DNA of 64,000 nucleotides from Thioclava sp. GXIMD4216 (GCF_037949285.1 NZ_CP149926.1:124001-188000), one strand, 5' to 3'; numbered from the stretch's first letter, positions 1 to 9,085 are shown. The notes: generated by a model not told the origin, from the letters alone. Numbers and translations: made by a program.

Positions 1-233
1 CCTGCCTTGGCCCACCAGTCGGCCGCGCGCAGGCCGTGGCGCACCACGATCTCGTCGCTGATCTCGCTTTCGCAATGGGGTGCCAGCATCCCCCCTGCCC
101 ACCAGCTACAGCCATGCGGTCCGGGGGCGCCATGCGGGTCGATGATCTGCACCCGTGCCCCGCGCGCGGTCAGCTCCTGCGCGGTGGTCAGCCCGGCCAC
201 GCCCGCGCCCAGAATGGTGAAATCGATGCTCAT
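1..233 (-). CDS. thiO: glycine oxidase ThiO, N-terminal part (runs off the window)
   Basis: FAD-dependent amine oxidase that supplies dehydroglycine for thiazole synthesis in thiamine biosynthesis. Only the first 77 or so residues lie in the window. They begin MSIDFTILGAGVAGLTTAQE, a classic GxGxxG dinucleotide-binding fold, then a strand ending in IIDPHG and a WWAGGMLAPHCE segment typical of the ThiO/DadA group. The ATG overlaps the thiD stop codon (ATGA), so the two genes are translationally coupled and share the TPP riboswitch leader. Fold and context together make ThiO the best call; another DAAO-family oxidase is possible because the catalytic half is outside the window. Confidence 0.82.
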   Translation of the reverse strand, partial: MSIDFTILGAGVAGLTTAQELTARGARVQIIDPHGAPGPHGCSWWAGGMLAPHCESEISDEIVVRHGLRAADWWAKA

Positions 234-1033
234 GCCAGAGCCTCCATCGGCCAGATTTCGTGGAAATGATGCACCGGCCCGTGGCCCTGCCCGATCTGCA
301 ACCCCTGAGCGGCACGGATCGCGCCCTGCAGCCAGCCATGCGCGCGCGCCACCGCCTGCGGCAGCGGCTGCCCCAGTGCCAGCCCCGCCGCCACGGCCGA
401 GGCCAGCGAACAGCCTGTGCCATGCGTGTGGCGCGTGGCGCAGCGGGGCGCGGTGAAATAAGAGACCTGCTCGGCCAGAAGAAGATCGGTGCAGACAGGC
501 CCCGTCGCATGCCCGCCCTTCAGAAGCACCGCCTTCGGGCCAAGCGCCCGCAGCGCGCGGGCCTGCGCCTCATCGGCCTCCTGCGCCTCGGGCAGACCCA
601 GAAGACAGGCGGCCTCGGGCAGGTTCGGGGTCAGCAGGCTTGCCAGCGGCAGCAGGTCGGATATCAGCGCCGCCACGGCCTCTTTGGCCAGCAGCGCATC
701 ACCGGATTTGGCAATCATCACGGGGTCCAGCACCACAGGCCCTGCAAATCCCGCGATCTCTTCGGCCACCACCCGCACCAGCTCGGCCGAGCCCAGCATG
801 CCGATCTTGATCGCATCGGCCCCGATATCGTCCAGGCAGGCGCGGATCTGGGCGCGCAGCATAGAGGGCGACATCAGCACCACATCCGTCACCCCGCGCG
901 TGTTCTGCGCGGTCACGGCGGTGACGGCGCTCATGGCATAGACCCCCAGCGCCGAAGCCGCCTTGAGATCGGCCTGAAGCCCCGCGCCACCGCCCGAATC
1001 CGATCCTGCGATACTGAGAAGTTTCGCGACCAT
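230..1033 (-). CDS. thiD: hydroxymethylpyrimidine/phosphomethylpyrimidine kinase ThiD
   Basis: Ribokinase-fold enzyme of 267 residues that phosphorylates HMP and then HMP-P in the pyrimidine branch of thiamine synthesis in the cytoplasm. It opens with LLSIAGSDSGGGAGLQADLK, the family's substrate and nucleotide-binding start. It also carries DPVMIAKSGD in the middle and the anion-hole/catalytic segment HTHGTGCSLASA near the C-terminus. The start was placed at 1033 because GGAGGAAGG lies just upstream; the open frame extends further, but that extension runs into the riboswitch terminator. It is first in an operon with thiO and sits behind a TPP riboswitch, which independently confirms a thiamine role. 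Confidence 0.96.
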   Translation of the reverse strand: MVAKLLSIAGSDSGGGAGLQADLKAASALGVYAMSAVTAVTAQNTRGVTDVVLMSPSMLRAQIRACLDDIGADAIKIGMLGSAELVRVVAEEIAGFAGPVVLDPVMIAKSGDALLAKEAVAALISDLLPLASLLTPNLPEAACLLGLPEAQEADEAQARALRALGPKAVLLKGGHATGPVCTDLLLAEQVSYFTAPRCATRHTHGTGCSLASAVAAGLALGQPLPQAVARAHGWLQGAIRAAQGLQIGQGHGPVHHFHEIWPMEALA

Positions 1034-1072
1034 ATCCCTTCCTCCAATTTCCCGGCATCTCGGCACGGGCGG

Positions 1073-1100
1073 AAAAAGGGGATGCAGAAAGGCTGCACCC
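1073..1100 (-). terminator. intrinsic terminator of the thiD riboswitch
   Basis: On the minus strand a stem GGGTGCAG / CTGCATCCC with one bulged base and a five-base loop is followed by CTTTTTCC. It lies between the TPP aptamer and the thiD ribosome binding site. This suggests that ligand binding controls premature transcription termination, with this hairpin as the OFF-state element. Confidence 0.75.
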
Positions 1101-1113
1101 ATCGCTTTGGTTC

Positions 1114-1194
1114 CGTTCCCTACGCCGATACAAGCCGGATCAGGTTCGATGGGTTGGCGTGACGCCTCTCAGCCCCTCATAGGGGCACCCCAAC
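1114..1194 (-). promoter_or_regulatory. TPP riboswitch (THI element)
   Basis: Read on the minus strand the region contains the conserved THI-box blocks in order: GGGGTGCCC, GGGGCTGAGA, then GAACCTGATCCGG and TATCGGCGTAGGGAA. These are the pyrimidine-sensing and pyrophosphate-sensing helices of the thiamine pyrophosphate aptamer. It starts about 80 bases upstream of thiD and is followed by an intrinsic terminator, so TPP should shut off thiD-thiO and whatever thi genes follow to the left of the window. Confidence 0.96.
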
Positions 1195-1242
1195 GGATTT
1201 GCGCCAAGCTAGACCTCGCGGCGCAGCGATACAAGAGGTCTT

Positions 1243-3750
1243 TCAATCGGCCTGCCGCAAGATCCGCGCGGGCCGCACCCGCAGGGGCCGGATCACAAAC
1301 ATCAGATCCGCCAGCAGCGCCGCCGCCATGCCGGTAAACAGGATGACAAGCGCCGGTGTCCACGCCATGTGATAGCCCAGCTCCATCACCTGCGTAAGCA
1401 CCGCCCAGCCCGCCAGCGCCCCCGCCCCGACAGCCACCAGCCCCGCCACACCGCCAAGGATCAGCGCGCGCAGCAGGAACGCCAGCAGAATACGGCCACG
1501 GCTGGCGCCTAGCGTTTTCAACAGCGCCGCCTCCCATGCGCGGCGGGCCTCGCCTGCCGCAGAGGCCCCGATCAGCACGATCACCCCCGTCACCAGCGTC
1601 ACGCTGGCCGCAAGCGAGGTGGCGCGGGCAATCGCCTGCAACGCCTCGGTCAGGCGGCCAATGGCTTCGCGCACGGGCACGGCGGTGACATTGGGGAAGG
1701 CCCGCGCCAGATGCCGCAGGATCTCAGGTTCGGCGGTTTCGGGGGCGTAGAGTGTGGCCAGATGGGTATGCGGCGCGCCCGCCAGAGCCGCAGGGTTGAA
1801 GGTGATCACAAAGCCGATCCCCGCCGTCGAGAAATCGACATCGCGCAGCGAGGTTATCGGCGCGGTGATGTCGCGGCCAAGGATATTGACGGTCAGCCTG
1901 TCGCCCAGCTTCAGCCCAAGCTCCTGCGCCTCCTTTGCGGCAAAGCTGATCTGCGGCGGGCCTTGATCATCGGGGGCCCAGAACTGGCCGGCCACGATTT
2001 TCTCGCGCGGGGTGGCGGCATAGGTCACGCCACGGTCACCGCGCAAGACCCAGTGGTCGGGGCGGCCCTCGCGGGCAGGTTTGCCGTTGATCCGGGTGAT
2101 CACACCGCGCAGCATGGGCGTGGTCTCGACGCGCTCGACCTGCGGATCGGCCTGCATCTGCGCGGTGAAAGGCGCAAGCTGGTCGGGTTGGATGTCCAGC
2201 AGGAAAAAGGCCGGTGCCTGTTTTGGCAGGTCGGTCGCAATCGCATTGCGCAGCCCCGCATCCACCTGCCCGATGGCCGACAGGACCGAAAGCCCCAGAC
2301 CCAGCGACAGCACCACCGGCAGCGCCTCGGAGTTAGGGCCGGAAATTCCCGCCAGCGCCACCCGCAGCGCAGGCGCACCCCGCACGATCCGCTGCACGCG
2401 GGCCGCCAGACGTTTCGTCAGCCAGCCCGTCAGCGCCAGCAAAGCCAGCGCCCCTGCCACCCCGCCCAAGGCCCCGAGCGTCAGCCACGGCAGGCCCGAC
2501 AGCGCCATCGACGCCCCCACCAGCACCGCCGCCAGAAGCGCGATCAGCGCCAGCATCCCTAAGGGCGGCAGCCCCCGCGCCCGTGCGCGGTAAAGCCGCG
2601 CCACCCGCGTCTGTGACAGGCGCGCAAGCGGCCAGAGCGAGAAGATCGCCGTGACCAGCGCGCCATACATCGCGGCCTCGGCCATCGGGCCTGCGCTCAG
2701 GCGCAGATCCACGGGGATCGGCATGACCCGCCCGATCAGCCCGCCAGAGCCCAGCACCAGAAGGCAAGCCAGCCCCAGCCCCGCCGCAATTCCTGCCACG
2801 CCGAGCACGATCAGTTGCCAGTAAAACACCCAGCGGATGGTGCGCCCCGAGGCCCCGATGGCCCGCAGGGTCGCCACGGTCGCGGCCTTTCGGTCCAGCC
2901 AGCTTGCCACCGAGGACGAAATCCCCACGCCGCCCACCGTCAGCCCCGCAAGCCCCACCAGAACGAGGAAACTCCCCAGCCGCGTCACAAAACGGTCCGC
3001 CGCCGGAGAGGCCCGCCTGCGGTCGCTCCAGCGCAGACCGGCCTCTTTGAAACGGGTCTGCGCCTCGGTTTTGAGGGTCTCGAGGTCGGTGCCCGCAGGC
3101 AGGGCCAGACGGTATTCGCTTTCATATAACGCGCCGGGGTCCAGCAGGCGCGAGCCCTCCAGCGCCTTGGTGGCCACGATCACCGGCGGGCCAAGCGTGA
3201 TGCCCGCCCCTGTTTCGTCGGGCGCACGGGCAAGCCGCGCCAGCATGCGGAACGTGACGCCGCCAATCTCGACGGGATCGCCCGCTTTCAGCCCCATGCG
3301 ATCCGCCAGAACGGGGTCGACCAGCGCACCATAGACGCCATCGACAGGGGTCATCAGATCTGCCAGCGGCATCTGTGGGGCGGTCTCTACCGCACCATAA
3401 AGCGGATAGGCAGTATCGACGCCCTTCACCTGAACAAGCGCGGTCTGCAGGGTCTCGCCTTCGCCGTGACGCAGCATGGAGCGGAAATCGATGACCTCGG
3501 AGACCCGCGCCGCCCGCGCGTCAATCCATGCGCGTTCGTCCGCTGTGGCGCGGCGATAGGTGAATTCCAGCTGGGCATCGCCGCCCAGAAGCACCGCGCC
3601 CTGTTCCTGTAAAGCCTGCTGGATGGCATGGCGCACCAGCCCCACCGAGGCAATCGCCGCCACCCCCAGCATCAGGCACAGGAAGAACACCCGAAAGCCG
3701 CGCAACCCGCTGCGCAATTCGCGCCGCGCGATGGACCATGACACGCTCAT
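1243..3750 (-). CDS. ybbP: FtsX-family ABC transporter permease (YbbP-like)
   Basis: Inner-membrane permease of 835 residues, partner of the ATPase encoded immediately upstream. An N-terminal transmembrane helix (about residues 18-40) is followed by a large periplasmic domain, then groups of helices around residues 255-380 and 395-470. A second periplasmic part and a final FtsX-type helix block follow after about residue 690. This 10-helix, two-repeat plan matches E. coli YbbP, a MacB/LolC-type mechanotransmission exporter rather than a classic importer. Its ATG overlaps the stop of the ATPase gene (ATGA). The substrate is unknown; the neighbouring tesA hints at lipid or lysophospholipid handling, as proposed for the E. 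coli ybbAP-tesA locus. Confidence 0.88.
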   Translation of the reverse strand: MSVSWSIARRELRSGLRGFRVFFLCLMLGVAAIASVGLVRHAIQQALQEQGAVLLGGDAQLEFTYRRATADERAWIDARAARVSEVIDFRSMLRHGEGETLQTALVQVKGVDTAYPLYGAVETAPQMPLADLMTPVDGVYGALVDPVLADRMGLKAGDPVEIGGVTFRMLARLARAPDETGAGITLGPPVIVATKALEGSRLLDPGALYESEYRLALPAGTDLETLKTEAQTRFKEAGLRWSDRRRASPAADRFVTRLGSFLVLVGLAGLTVGGVGISSSVASWLDRKAATVATLRAIGASGRTIRWVFYWQLIVLGVAGIAAGLGLACLLVLGSGGLIGRVMPIPVDLRLSAGPMAEAAMYGALVTAIFSLWPLARLSQTRVARLYRARARGLPPLGMLALIALLAAVLVGASMALSGLPWLTLGALGGVAGALALLALTGWLTKRLAARVQRIVRGAPALRVALAGISGPNSEALPVVLSLGLGLSVLSAIGQVDAGLRNAIATDLPKQAPAFFLLDIQPDQLAPFTAQMQADPQVERVETTPMLRGVITRINGKPAREGRPDHWVLRGDRGVTYAATPREKIVAGQFWAPDDQGPPQISFAAKEAQELGLKLGDRLTVNILGRDITAPITSLRDVDFSTAGIGFVITFNPAALAGAPHTHLATLYAPETAEPEILRHLARAFPNVTAVPVREAIGRLTEALQAIARATSLAASVTLVTGVIVLIGASAAGEARRAWEAALLKTLGASRGRILLAFLLRALILGGVAGLVAVGAGALAGWAVLTQVMELGYHMAWTPALVILFTGMAAALLADLMFVIRPLRVRPARILRQAD

Positions 3751-4430
3751 GCGAGGCTGTCCGAAAGAATGGCCCCATCGCGCAGCCCCACCACACGGTC
3801 GCAGCGGGCGGCAAGATCGGCGGCATGGGTCACCAGAACAAGCGTCGCGCCATAATGGTCGCGCAGCCCGAACAGCAGATCCATGATCTGCACGCCGGTC
3901 CTGGCATCAAGGTTGCCGGTGGGTTCGTCGGCCAGCAGGATCTCGGGGCGCGGGGCCAGCGCACGGGCCAGTGCCACACGCTGCTGCTCGCCGCCAGACA
4001 GCTCTGTCGGGTGATGGTGCATCCGGTGGGCAAGCCCCACCGCCTCCAGCTCGGCCTTGGCGCGGGCAAAAGCATCGCGCGCGCCCGCAATCTCCAGCGG
4101 CAGGGCCACGTTTTCCAGCGCGGTCATCGTGGGCAGCAGGTGGAAATTCTGGAACACCACCCCCATGTGATGGCGACGAAACCGCGCCAGCGCGTCTTCC
4201 TGCATCGCGCCCAGATCCTGCCCCAGCGCCTGCACCTGCCCCGATGTGGCGCGCTCGAGCCCGCCCATCACCATCAAAAGCGAGGATTTGCCAGACCCCG
4301 AAGGCCCCGTCAGACCAAGGCTCTGCCCGCGCTGGACGTCCAGCGTAATTCCGTTCAGGATCGGGACAAGGCCTGCATTTCCCTCCAGCTTCAGCTCCAC
4401 TTCTTTCATGGAAAGCACTGTATCCGCCAT
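3747..4430 (-). CDS. ybbA: ABC transporter ATP-binding protein (YbbA-like)
   Basis: LolD/MacB-type ATPase of 227 residues that powers the adjacent FtsX-like permease. Visible motifs are Walker A GPSGSGKSS (about residue 40), Q-loop VFQNFHLLP, signature LSGGEQQR, Walker B EILLADEP and the H-loop histidine in VLVTHAAD. The start at 4430 is preferred because AGGA precedes it by five bases; an in-frame ATG at 4436 is an alternative. The chosen start codon shares the palindrome CATG (4428-4431) with the divergent tesA start, so there is no intergenic region between the two. Confidence 0.92.
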   Translation of the reverse strand: MADTVLSMKEVELKLEGNAGLVPILNGITLDVQRGQSLGLTGPSGSGKSSLLMVMGGLERATSGQVQALGQDLGAMQEDALARFRRHHMGVVFQNFHLLPTMTALENVALPLEIAGARDAFARAKAELEAVGLAHRMHHHPTELSGGEQQRVALARALAPRPEILLADEPTGNLDARTGVQIMDLLFGLRDHYGATLVLVTHAADLAARCDRVVGLRDGAILSDSLA

Positions 4431-5142
4431 GTCCATCCTGTCGAAATTCCTTTGCCTACCGCCCCATAAGACACGGGGTCTACAGAGCTTTGCACTTCAC
4501 AAACGCGGCATCCGGGCGGGTTTTGCCCTGCTGCTGGCACTGGCCCCGCTACAGGGCCATGCCGCCGAAAAGACGCTGCTGGCCTTCGGGGACAGCCTGA
4601 CCCAAGGCTACGGGCTGCCCGATGGCCAGGGCCTTGTGCCGCAGTTGCAGGCATGGCTGAACGCGCATGGTGCGGATGTCACGATCATCAATGGCGGGGT
4701 ATCGGGCGATACCACGGCAGGCGGGCGGGCACGTATCGACTGGTCGCTGACGCCCGATGTGGATGCGGTGATGGTGGCGCTTGGCGGCAATGACATCCTG
4801 CGCGGGCTGGCGCCTGCTCAGGCAAAGGCCAATCTGGATGCCATCCTCAAGGCCGTGACCGACAAGGATCTGCCAGTGCTTCTGGCCGGTGTCCCCGTGC
4901 CGGGCAATTACGGGACCAGCTACCAGACCGAGTTCCGCGCGATCTATCCCGATCTGGCGGCAGAATACGATGCGGTGCTGGTGCCCGACCTGCTGGCACC
5001 TCTGGCGGCAGCCCAGCAGGATGACACCAAGCGCGCCGACTATCTCCAGCCCGACGGCCTCCACCCCTCCGCCAAGGGTGTGGCACTGGTGGTCGAGGCG
5101 CTGGGGCCGCAGGTTCTGGATCTTCTCGATCAGGTCGAGTAG
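4429..5142 (+). CDS. tesA: TesA-type SGNH esterase/thioesterase (lysophospholipase L1)
   Basis: Periplasmic GDSL hydrolase of 237 residues that acts on acyl esters and thioesters. After a signal-like N-terminus (hydrophobic core GFALLLALAPLQGHA) it has the four SGNH blocks: nucleophile in FGDSLTQGYG, glycine in GGVSGDT, asparagine in GGND, and the Asp/His pair in DGLHPS near the end. Gene order, divergent from the YbbA/YbbP exporter, is as in E. coli. The pre-signal stretch is unusually long (about 30 residues), so translation could begin a little downstream; no strong Shine-Dalgarno sequence fits the 4429 ATG. Confidence 0.93.
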   Translation: MSILSKFLCLPPHKTRGLQSFALHKRGIRAGFALLLALAPLQGHAAEKTLLAFGDSLTQGYGLPDGQGLVPQLQAWLNAHGADVTIINGGVSGDTTAGGRARIDWSLTPDVDAVMVALGGNDILRGLAPAQAKANLDAILKAVTDKDLPVLLAGVPVPGNYGTSYQTEFRAIYPDLAAEYDAVLVPDLLAPLAAAQQDDTKRADYLQPDGLHPSAKGVALVVEALGPQVLDLLDQVE

Positions 5143-5147
5143 CGCGA

Positions 5148-6374
5148 TCAGGCCGAGTAGCGTGGGCCGCCCTGTTTGCGGCGGTCCATGAGATACAACG
5201 CCGCCGCCGCCAGAATGGCCAGAGCCGCCCCCAGCAGCGCCACCACCCCATAGCCTACCAGCGCCGCACCAAGGGCAAAGACCGTGGCGCTGGTGACGTC
5301 GCCTATGAGCTTTTGCAGCGCCAGAAGCGAGGCCCCCGCACCGGGCCGCGCAGACAGAAGTTCCTGTAGATATGCCATCGGCTGGGTCAGGATGAACGCG
5401 CCCCCCAGCGCCCCGAACACCGGCAGGACCCACAAGGCCGGACTGGATGCCAGCACCGGAATGCAGGCCAGATGCACGGAATAGAGCAACGTTCCGATCA
5501 GGATGAGCGTGACCCGCGACATCCGCATGGAGACTGCCGGCACCATCAGCATCAGGGGCACTTCCAGCCCTGCGGTGATCGCCGCATAAATCGCCACATC
5601 CCCCGCCCCCCGTCCGGGCACCTGCGCAAAGACCAGACCGATCAGCACAAGATAGAGCACAACGCCGCCATTGATCGCGCCCAAAGCCAGCACCCGCACC
5701 AGAATACGCCAATCCGCCATTTCCGTCAGCGACTGGCGGAAGCTCAGCCCCGATTTCGGGTCGGGCCAGCGCGTCGCGCCGTCGCGGGGCCAGAACAGAA
5801 GCGTCAGCACCAGAACCGAGGTCGCAAGGCAGAAACAGACCGGATAGATCGCCATCAGGTCGACCCCCGCGCCGAAGGCCAGCGACCAGACCGGCAGCAC
5901 CGCAAGCCACGGCACGGCAAAAAGCGCCCGCAGGCTGGACTGGATCGCCTCGCGTTCACGCTTGGGATGGACCGAGGCCGCCAACCGGCCCAACGCAAAA
6001 AGCTGCCCGAACAGCGTCGAGGCCAGCGGCACGAAAACCGCATGGGCCAGCACAAAGGTGACAGGGCTGGGATGGAGCGTCACCAGCCCCGAACCGATTG
6101 TCAGAAACACCGAAGAGAGCAAGGCGATGGTGCGCCGGTTGGCCCGCTGGTCTGCAATAATGCCAAAGCCCACCGAGGTGGTGACCGCAATCACCGAGGC
6201 CGCGATAAGGATGCGGGAATAGGCCCCGTCGCTGAGCCCGAAAATGGTCACCGCGATGGTGGAAGCCTGCGGCAGAAGCGAGGCCACATGCGCGCCAAAC
6301 AGCACCATCAGCGCCGAGGTCAGCAGCAATGCGGGATCTTTCACCAGCGGCTTATACGCGGCCAAGGCAGACAT
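5148..6374 (-). CDS. MFS transporter
   Basis: Inner-membrane secondary transporter of 408 residues with about 12 hydrophobic helices. An MFS loop 2-3 type motif (GFGIIADQRANRRT) occurs around residue 75, and a cytoplasmic central loop (FWPRDGATRWPDPKSG) lies in the middle. The overall plan resembles the sugar-efflux (SET) subgroup, but this is a weak inference and no substrate can be assigned. The start at 6374 is supported by AGGAAGG a few bases upstream. It converges on tesA with only five bases between the stops. Confidence 0.82.
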   Translation of the reverse strand: MSALAAYKPLVKDPALLLTSALMVLFGAHVASLLPQASTIAVTIFGLSDGAYSRILIAASVIAVTTSVGFGIIADQRANRRTIALLSSVFLTIGSGLVTLHPSPVTFVLAHAVFVPLASTLFGQLFALGRLAASVHPKREREAIQSSLRALFAVPWLAVLPVWSLAFGAGVDLMAIYPVCFCLATSVLVLTLLFWPRDGATRWPDPKSGLSFRQSLTEMADWRILVRVLALGAINGGVVLYLVLIGLVFAQVPGRGAGDVAIYAAITAGLEVPLMLMVPAVSMRMSRVTLILIGTLLYSVHLACIPVLASSPALWVLPVFGALGGAFILTQPMAYLQELLSARPGAGASLLALQKLIGDVTSATVFALGAALVGYGVVALLGAALAILAAAALYLMDRRKQGGPRYSA

Positions 6375-6524
6375 CGGGACCTTCCTTTCGCAAGATCCCC
6401 ACATGCCCTTTCGCGCAGGGCGCTGCAATCCCTATCACGGCTTCGGGGCCGCACAGGCCGCTCTGCGCGGCTTCGGCACAGGCAGCACCGCCCCCTGATG
6501 CCGGACCGAGACCCGAAGGGGCCG

Positions 6525-7898
6525 TCAGGCCTCGGGGACCGTCTTGCCCGGATTGAGGATATTCTTGGGGTCCAGCGCCGCCTTGATCGCGCGCATCGTG
6601 CGCAGCGCAACGGGGTCTTTGTATTTCGCCATCGACCCCAGCTTGGACAGCCCGACGCCATGTTCCGCCGAGAAGCTGCCCCCCATCACCACCGCCTCGC
6701 GAGAGATCGCATCACGGATCGGGGCCACAAAGCCCTTATCCGACGGGTAGACGGTATAATGCAGGTTGCCATCGCCCAGATGCCCGATCGCCATCATCCG
6801 CGCCTTTGGGTCCAGTCGCGCCACTTCGGCATTCATCCGGTTGAGCCACGGCTCGATCAGATCCAGCGGCAGCGACACATCGGTATCGACCAGCGGATCC
6901 TCGTTCAGGGACACTTCGGCTGCGGATTCGCGCATATGCCACAGATAGTTACGCTGTGCATCAGAGGAGGCCACGACCGCATCCAGAATATCCCCCGCCT
7001 CCAGCGGGGCCTCAAGAAGATCCTCCAGCCGCGATTGCGGGGTGTCTCCGGGCACCGTCGTGGCGATTTCCAGCAGGATATTCACCGGCGCAGGGGTGAT
7101 CGGGCAGGTCCAGTCGGGTTTGTATTTCGCCATCCGGTCGAAAAAGAGATCGGGCAGATATTCATAGGCCTCGACCGCCCCGCCCGTACCCGCCTGCACA
7201 CGGTTGAGAAGCGAGAGCGCCTGCGCAAAGCCCGGCAATGCCAGCAGCGCCGTGGCCCGCGCGGTGGGGGCCGGCACCAGATGCAGCATGGCGGCGGTAA
7301 TCACCCCCAGCGTGCCTTCCGCCCCGATCATCAGATCGCGCAGGTCATAGCCGGTATTGTCCTTATGCAGCGCGGTCATCAGGTTCATCACCGCGCCATC
7401 GGCCATCACCACCTCAAGCCCCAGACACAGCGCCCGCGCATTGCCATAGCGCACCACATTCGAGCCGCCCGCATTGGTCGACAGGAAGCCCCCGACCATC
7501 GCCGACCCCTTGGCCCCGAAGCTGAGCGGAAACATCAGACCGGCCTCGGCCACATGGTCATGGATCGTCTGCAAGATGACCCCCGCCTCCACCGCAATGG
7601 TACGGGCCGCAGGGTTGAAATCGCGGATGCGGTTCATCCGCGCCAACGAGATCATCAGCCGCCCCTCGGCCTCGTGCCCGCCATTCAGCCCCGTCCCGCC
7701 AGAGACCGGCACGACCGGCGTGCCGCTTTCCGAGGCCAGCCGCAGAATGCCCGAGACCTCTTCGGTTGTGGCAGGACGTAGCACGGCCAGCGGCTGCCAG
7801 TGGTAATGGCCCGTAAATTCCTCACCGAAACCTGCCATATCCGCGCCGGTCAGCACATGGTCATGCCCCAGCAAATCCCGCAGGCGATCAAGCAGCAT
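6525..7898 (-). CDS. FAD-linked D-2-hydroxyacid dehydrogenase (GlcD/D-lactate dehydrogenase type)
   Basis: Flavoenzyme of 457 residues in the VAO/PCMH family that oxidises a D-2-hydroxyacid such as D-lactate, glycolate or D-2-hydroxyglutarate. The N-terminal FAD-binding half contains PVVPVSGGTGLNGG (about residue 60), GGFLSTNAGGSNVVRYG and MIGAEGTLGVITAA. The C-terminal FAD-oxidase domain carries the metal and substrate histidines in GHLGDGNLHYTV and SAEHGVGLSK. It stands alone, without glcE/glcF partners, which favours a single-subunit D-lactate or D-2-hydroxyglutarate dehydrogenase over glycolate oxidase. The start at 7898 was chosen over 7910 for its spacing to GGGG. Confidence 0.88.
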   Translation of the reverse strand: MLLDRLRDLLGHDHVLTGADMAGFGEEFTGHYHWQPLAVLRPATTEEVSGILRLASESGTPVVPVSGGTGLNGGHEAEGRLMISLARMNRIRDFNPAARTIAVEAGVILQTIHDHVAEAGLMFPLSFGAKGSAMVGGFLSTNAGGSNVVRYGNARALCLGLEVVMADGAVMNLMTALHKDNTGYDLRDLMIGAEGTLGVITAAMLHLVPAPTARATALLALPGFAQALSLLNRVQAGTGGAVEAYEYLPDLFFDRMAKYKPDWTCPITPAPVNILLEIATTVPGDTPQSRLEDLLEAPLEAGDILDAVVASSDAQRNYLWHMRESAAEVSLNEDPLVDTDVSLPLDLIEPWLNRMNAEVARLDPKARMMAIGHLGDGNLHYTVYPSDKGFVAPIRDAISREAVVMGGSFSAEHGVGLSKLGSMAKYKDPVALRTMRAIKAALDPKNILNPGKTVPEA

Positions 7899-8000
7899 GT
7901 CAGTCCCCATCCAACAAGCGGGGGCCCGAACGGCACCCGACACAGGTCATATCCCTATTGTATACAGAACGGCGCCGTTACCGTCGCCTTGCGGCAAAAC

Positions 8001-8960
8001 CTACCCGCGCTTCCAGTCAAAAAACCCTTTTGGCGCCTGATCCAGCAGAGCACGGGCCACGTCAATCCCCAACTCGCCCGCATCGGACAGGCTGGCACGC
8101 CCCTCGGCGCGCAGACATTCGGACCCGTCGGGACGCAGGATCTCGCCGCGCATCCAGATTTCGTCGCCCTCGATCAGCGCAAGCCCTGCAATCGGGGTCT
8201 CGCAAGAACCGTCCAGCGTGGCCAGAAACGCGCGTTCGACAGTCAGCCGCTGCTCGGTCGGAATGTCATGGATGGGCGACAACAACTGCGCCGCGCGCGC
8301 GTCATCCACACGACGTTCGATCCCGATGGCACCTTGCGCCACAGCTGGCAGCATATCTTCGGGGGCAATCGCCCCTGCGGCCAGTTCCGTCATGCCAAGG
8401 CGGTTGAGCCCCGCCATCGCAAGAAAAGTGGCCTCGGCCACACCATCGGCCAGCTTCTGGCGCCGCGTCTGCACATTGCCACGGAATTCCACCAGTTTCA
8501 GGTCGGGACGGCGAGACAGAAGCTGCGCACGGCGGCGCAGGCTGGAGGTGCCCACCACGGCCCCTTCGGGCAGATCATGGATCGTCGTCGCCTTCAGCGA
8601 TACAAAGGCGTCGCGCACATCCTCGCGCGGCAGATAGGTATCAAGGACCAGACCCTCGGGCTGGACCGTCGGCATATCCTTCATCGAGTGGATCGCGATA
8701 TCAATCCGCCCGTCCAGCATCGCCTCTTCGATCTCTTTGGTGAACAGTCCCTTATTGCCGATTTCCTTGAGCGGCTTGTCCGAGGCGATCATCGCACGGT
8801 CATCGCCGGTGGTCTTGATAACGACCACCTCGAAGGCGGCTTCGGGCAGATCATGCGCCGCCATCAGGCGGGCACGGGTTTCATGGGCCTGCGCAAGCGC
8901 CAGAGGGCTGCCGCGGGTGCCAAGCTTCAGGGGCTGATCGGGTGTGGGCATCTGTGTCAT
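8001..8960 (-). CDS. hemC: hydroxymethylbilane synthase (porphobilinogen deaminase)
   Basis: Cytoplasmic heme/chlorophyll pathway enzyme of 319 residues that condenses four porphobilinogens into hydroxymethylbilane. Seen are the N-terminal LGTRGSPLALAQA, the catalytic-domain HSMKDMPT, the arginine-rich GTSSLRRRAQL and FRGNVQTRRQKL that hold the cofactor, and the dipyrromethane-attachment cysteine in DGSCETPIAG (about residue 253). Two start codons lie six bases apart (8966, 8960); AAGG is eight bases before the second. It is divergent from hemE, the enzyme two steps later in the same pathway. Confidence 0.97.
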   Translation of the reverse strand: MTQMPTPDQPLKLGTRGSPLALAQAHETRARLMAAHDLPEAAFEVVVIKTTGDDRAMIASDKPLKEIGNKGLFTKEIEEAMLDGRIDIAIHSMKDMPTVQPEGLVLDTYLPREDVRDAFVSLKATTIHDLPEGAVVGTSSLRRRAQLLSRRPDLKLVEFRGNVQTRRQKLADGVAEATFLAMAGLNRLGMTELAAGAIAPEDMLPAVAQGAIGIERRVDDARAAQLLSPIHDIPTEQRLTVERAFLATLDGSCETPIAGLALIEGDEIWMRGEILRPDGSECLRAEGRASLSDAGELGIDVARALLDQAPKGFFDWKRG

Positions 8961-9029
8961 AGCCATAGCCTTAGCCTTGCGCGCGGCCCCATGCAAGAAG
9001 CCCTGTCGGCCATTGTGGTGCGGGAAAGC

Positions 9030-9059
9030 TTGACAGCACGGGCCCCGCCTTGTTCTAGA
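9030..9059 (+). promoter_or_regulatory. candidate sigma-70 promoter for hemE
   Basis: A perfect TTGACA (9030-9035) is followed 17-18 bases later by TTCTAGA, a weak -10 of the sort common in GC-rich alphaproteobacteria. It is 27 bases upstream of the hemE start and in the correct orientation within the hemC/hemE divergent gap. Confidence 0.55.
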
Positions 9060-9085
9060 GAGACCAACCCAAGGAGAGTACCCAG

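Noticed and set aside
5472..7781. 769-codon open frame on the + strand
   Set aside because: It is antisense to the MFS transporter and the FAD dehydrogenase, both with clear family motifs; the long open frame is a by-product of high GC and its translation is Arg/His/Gln-rich.
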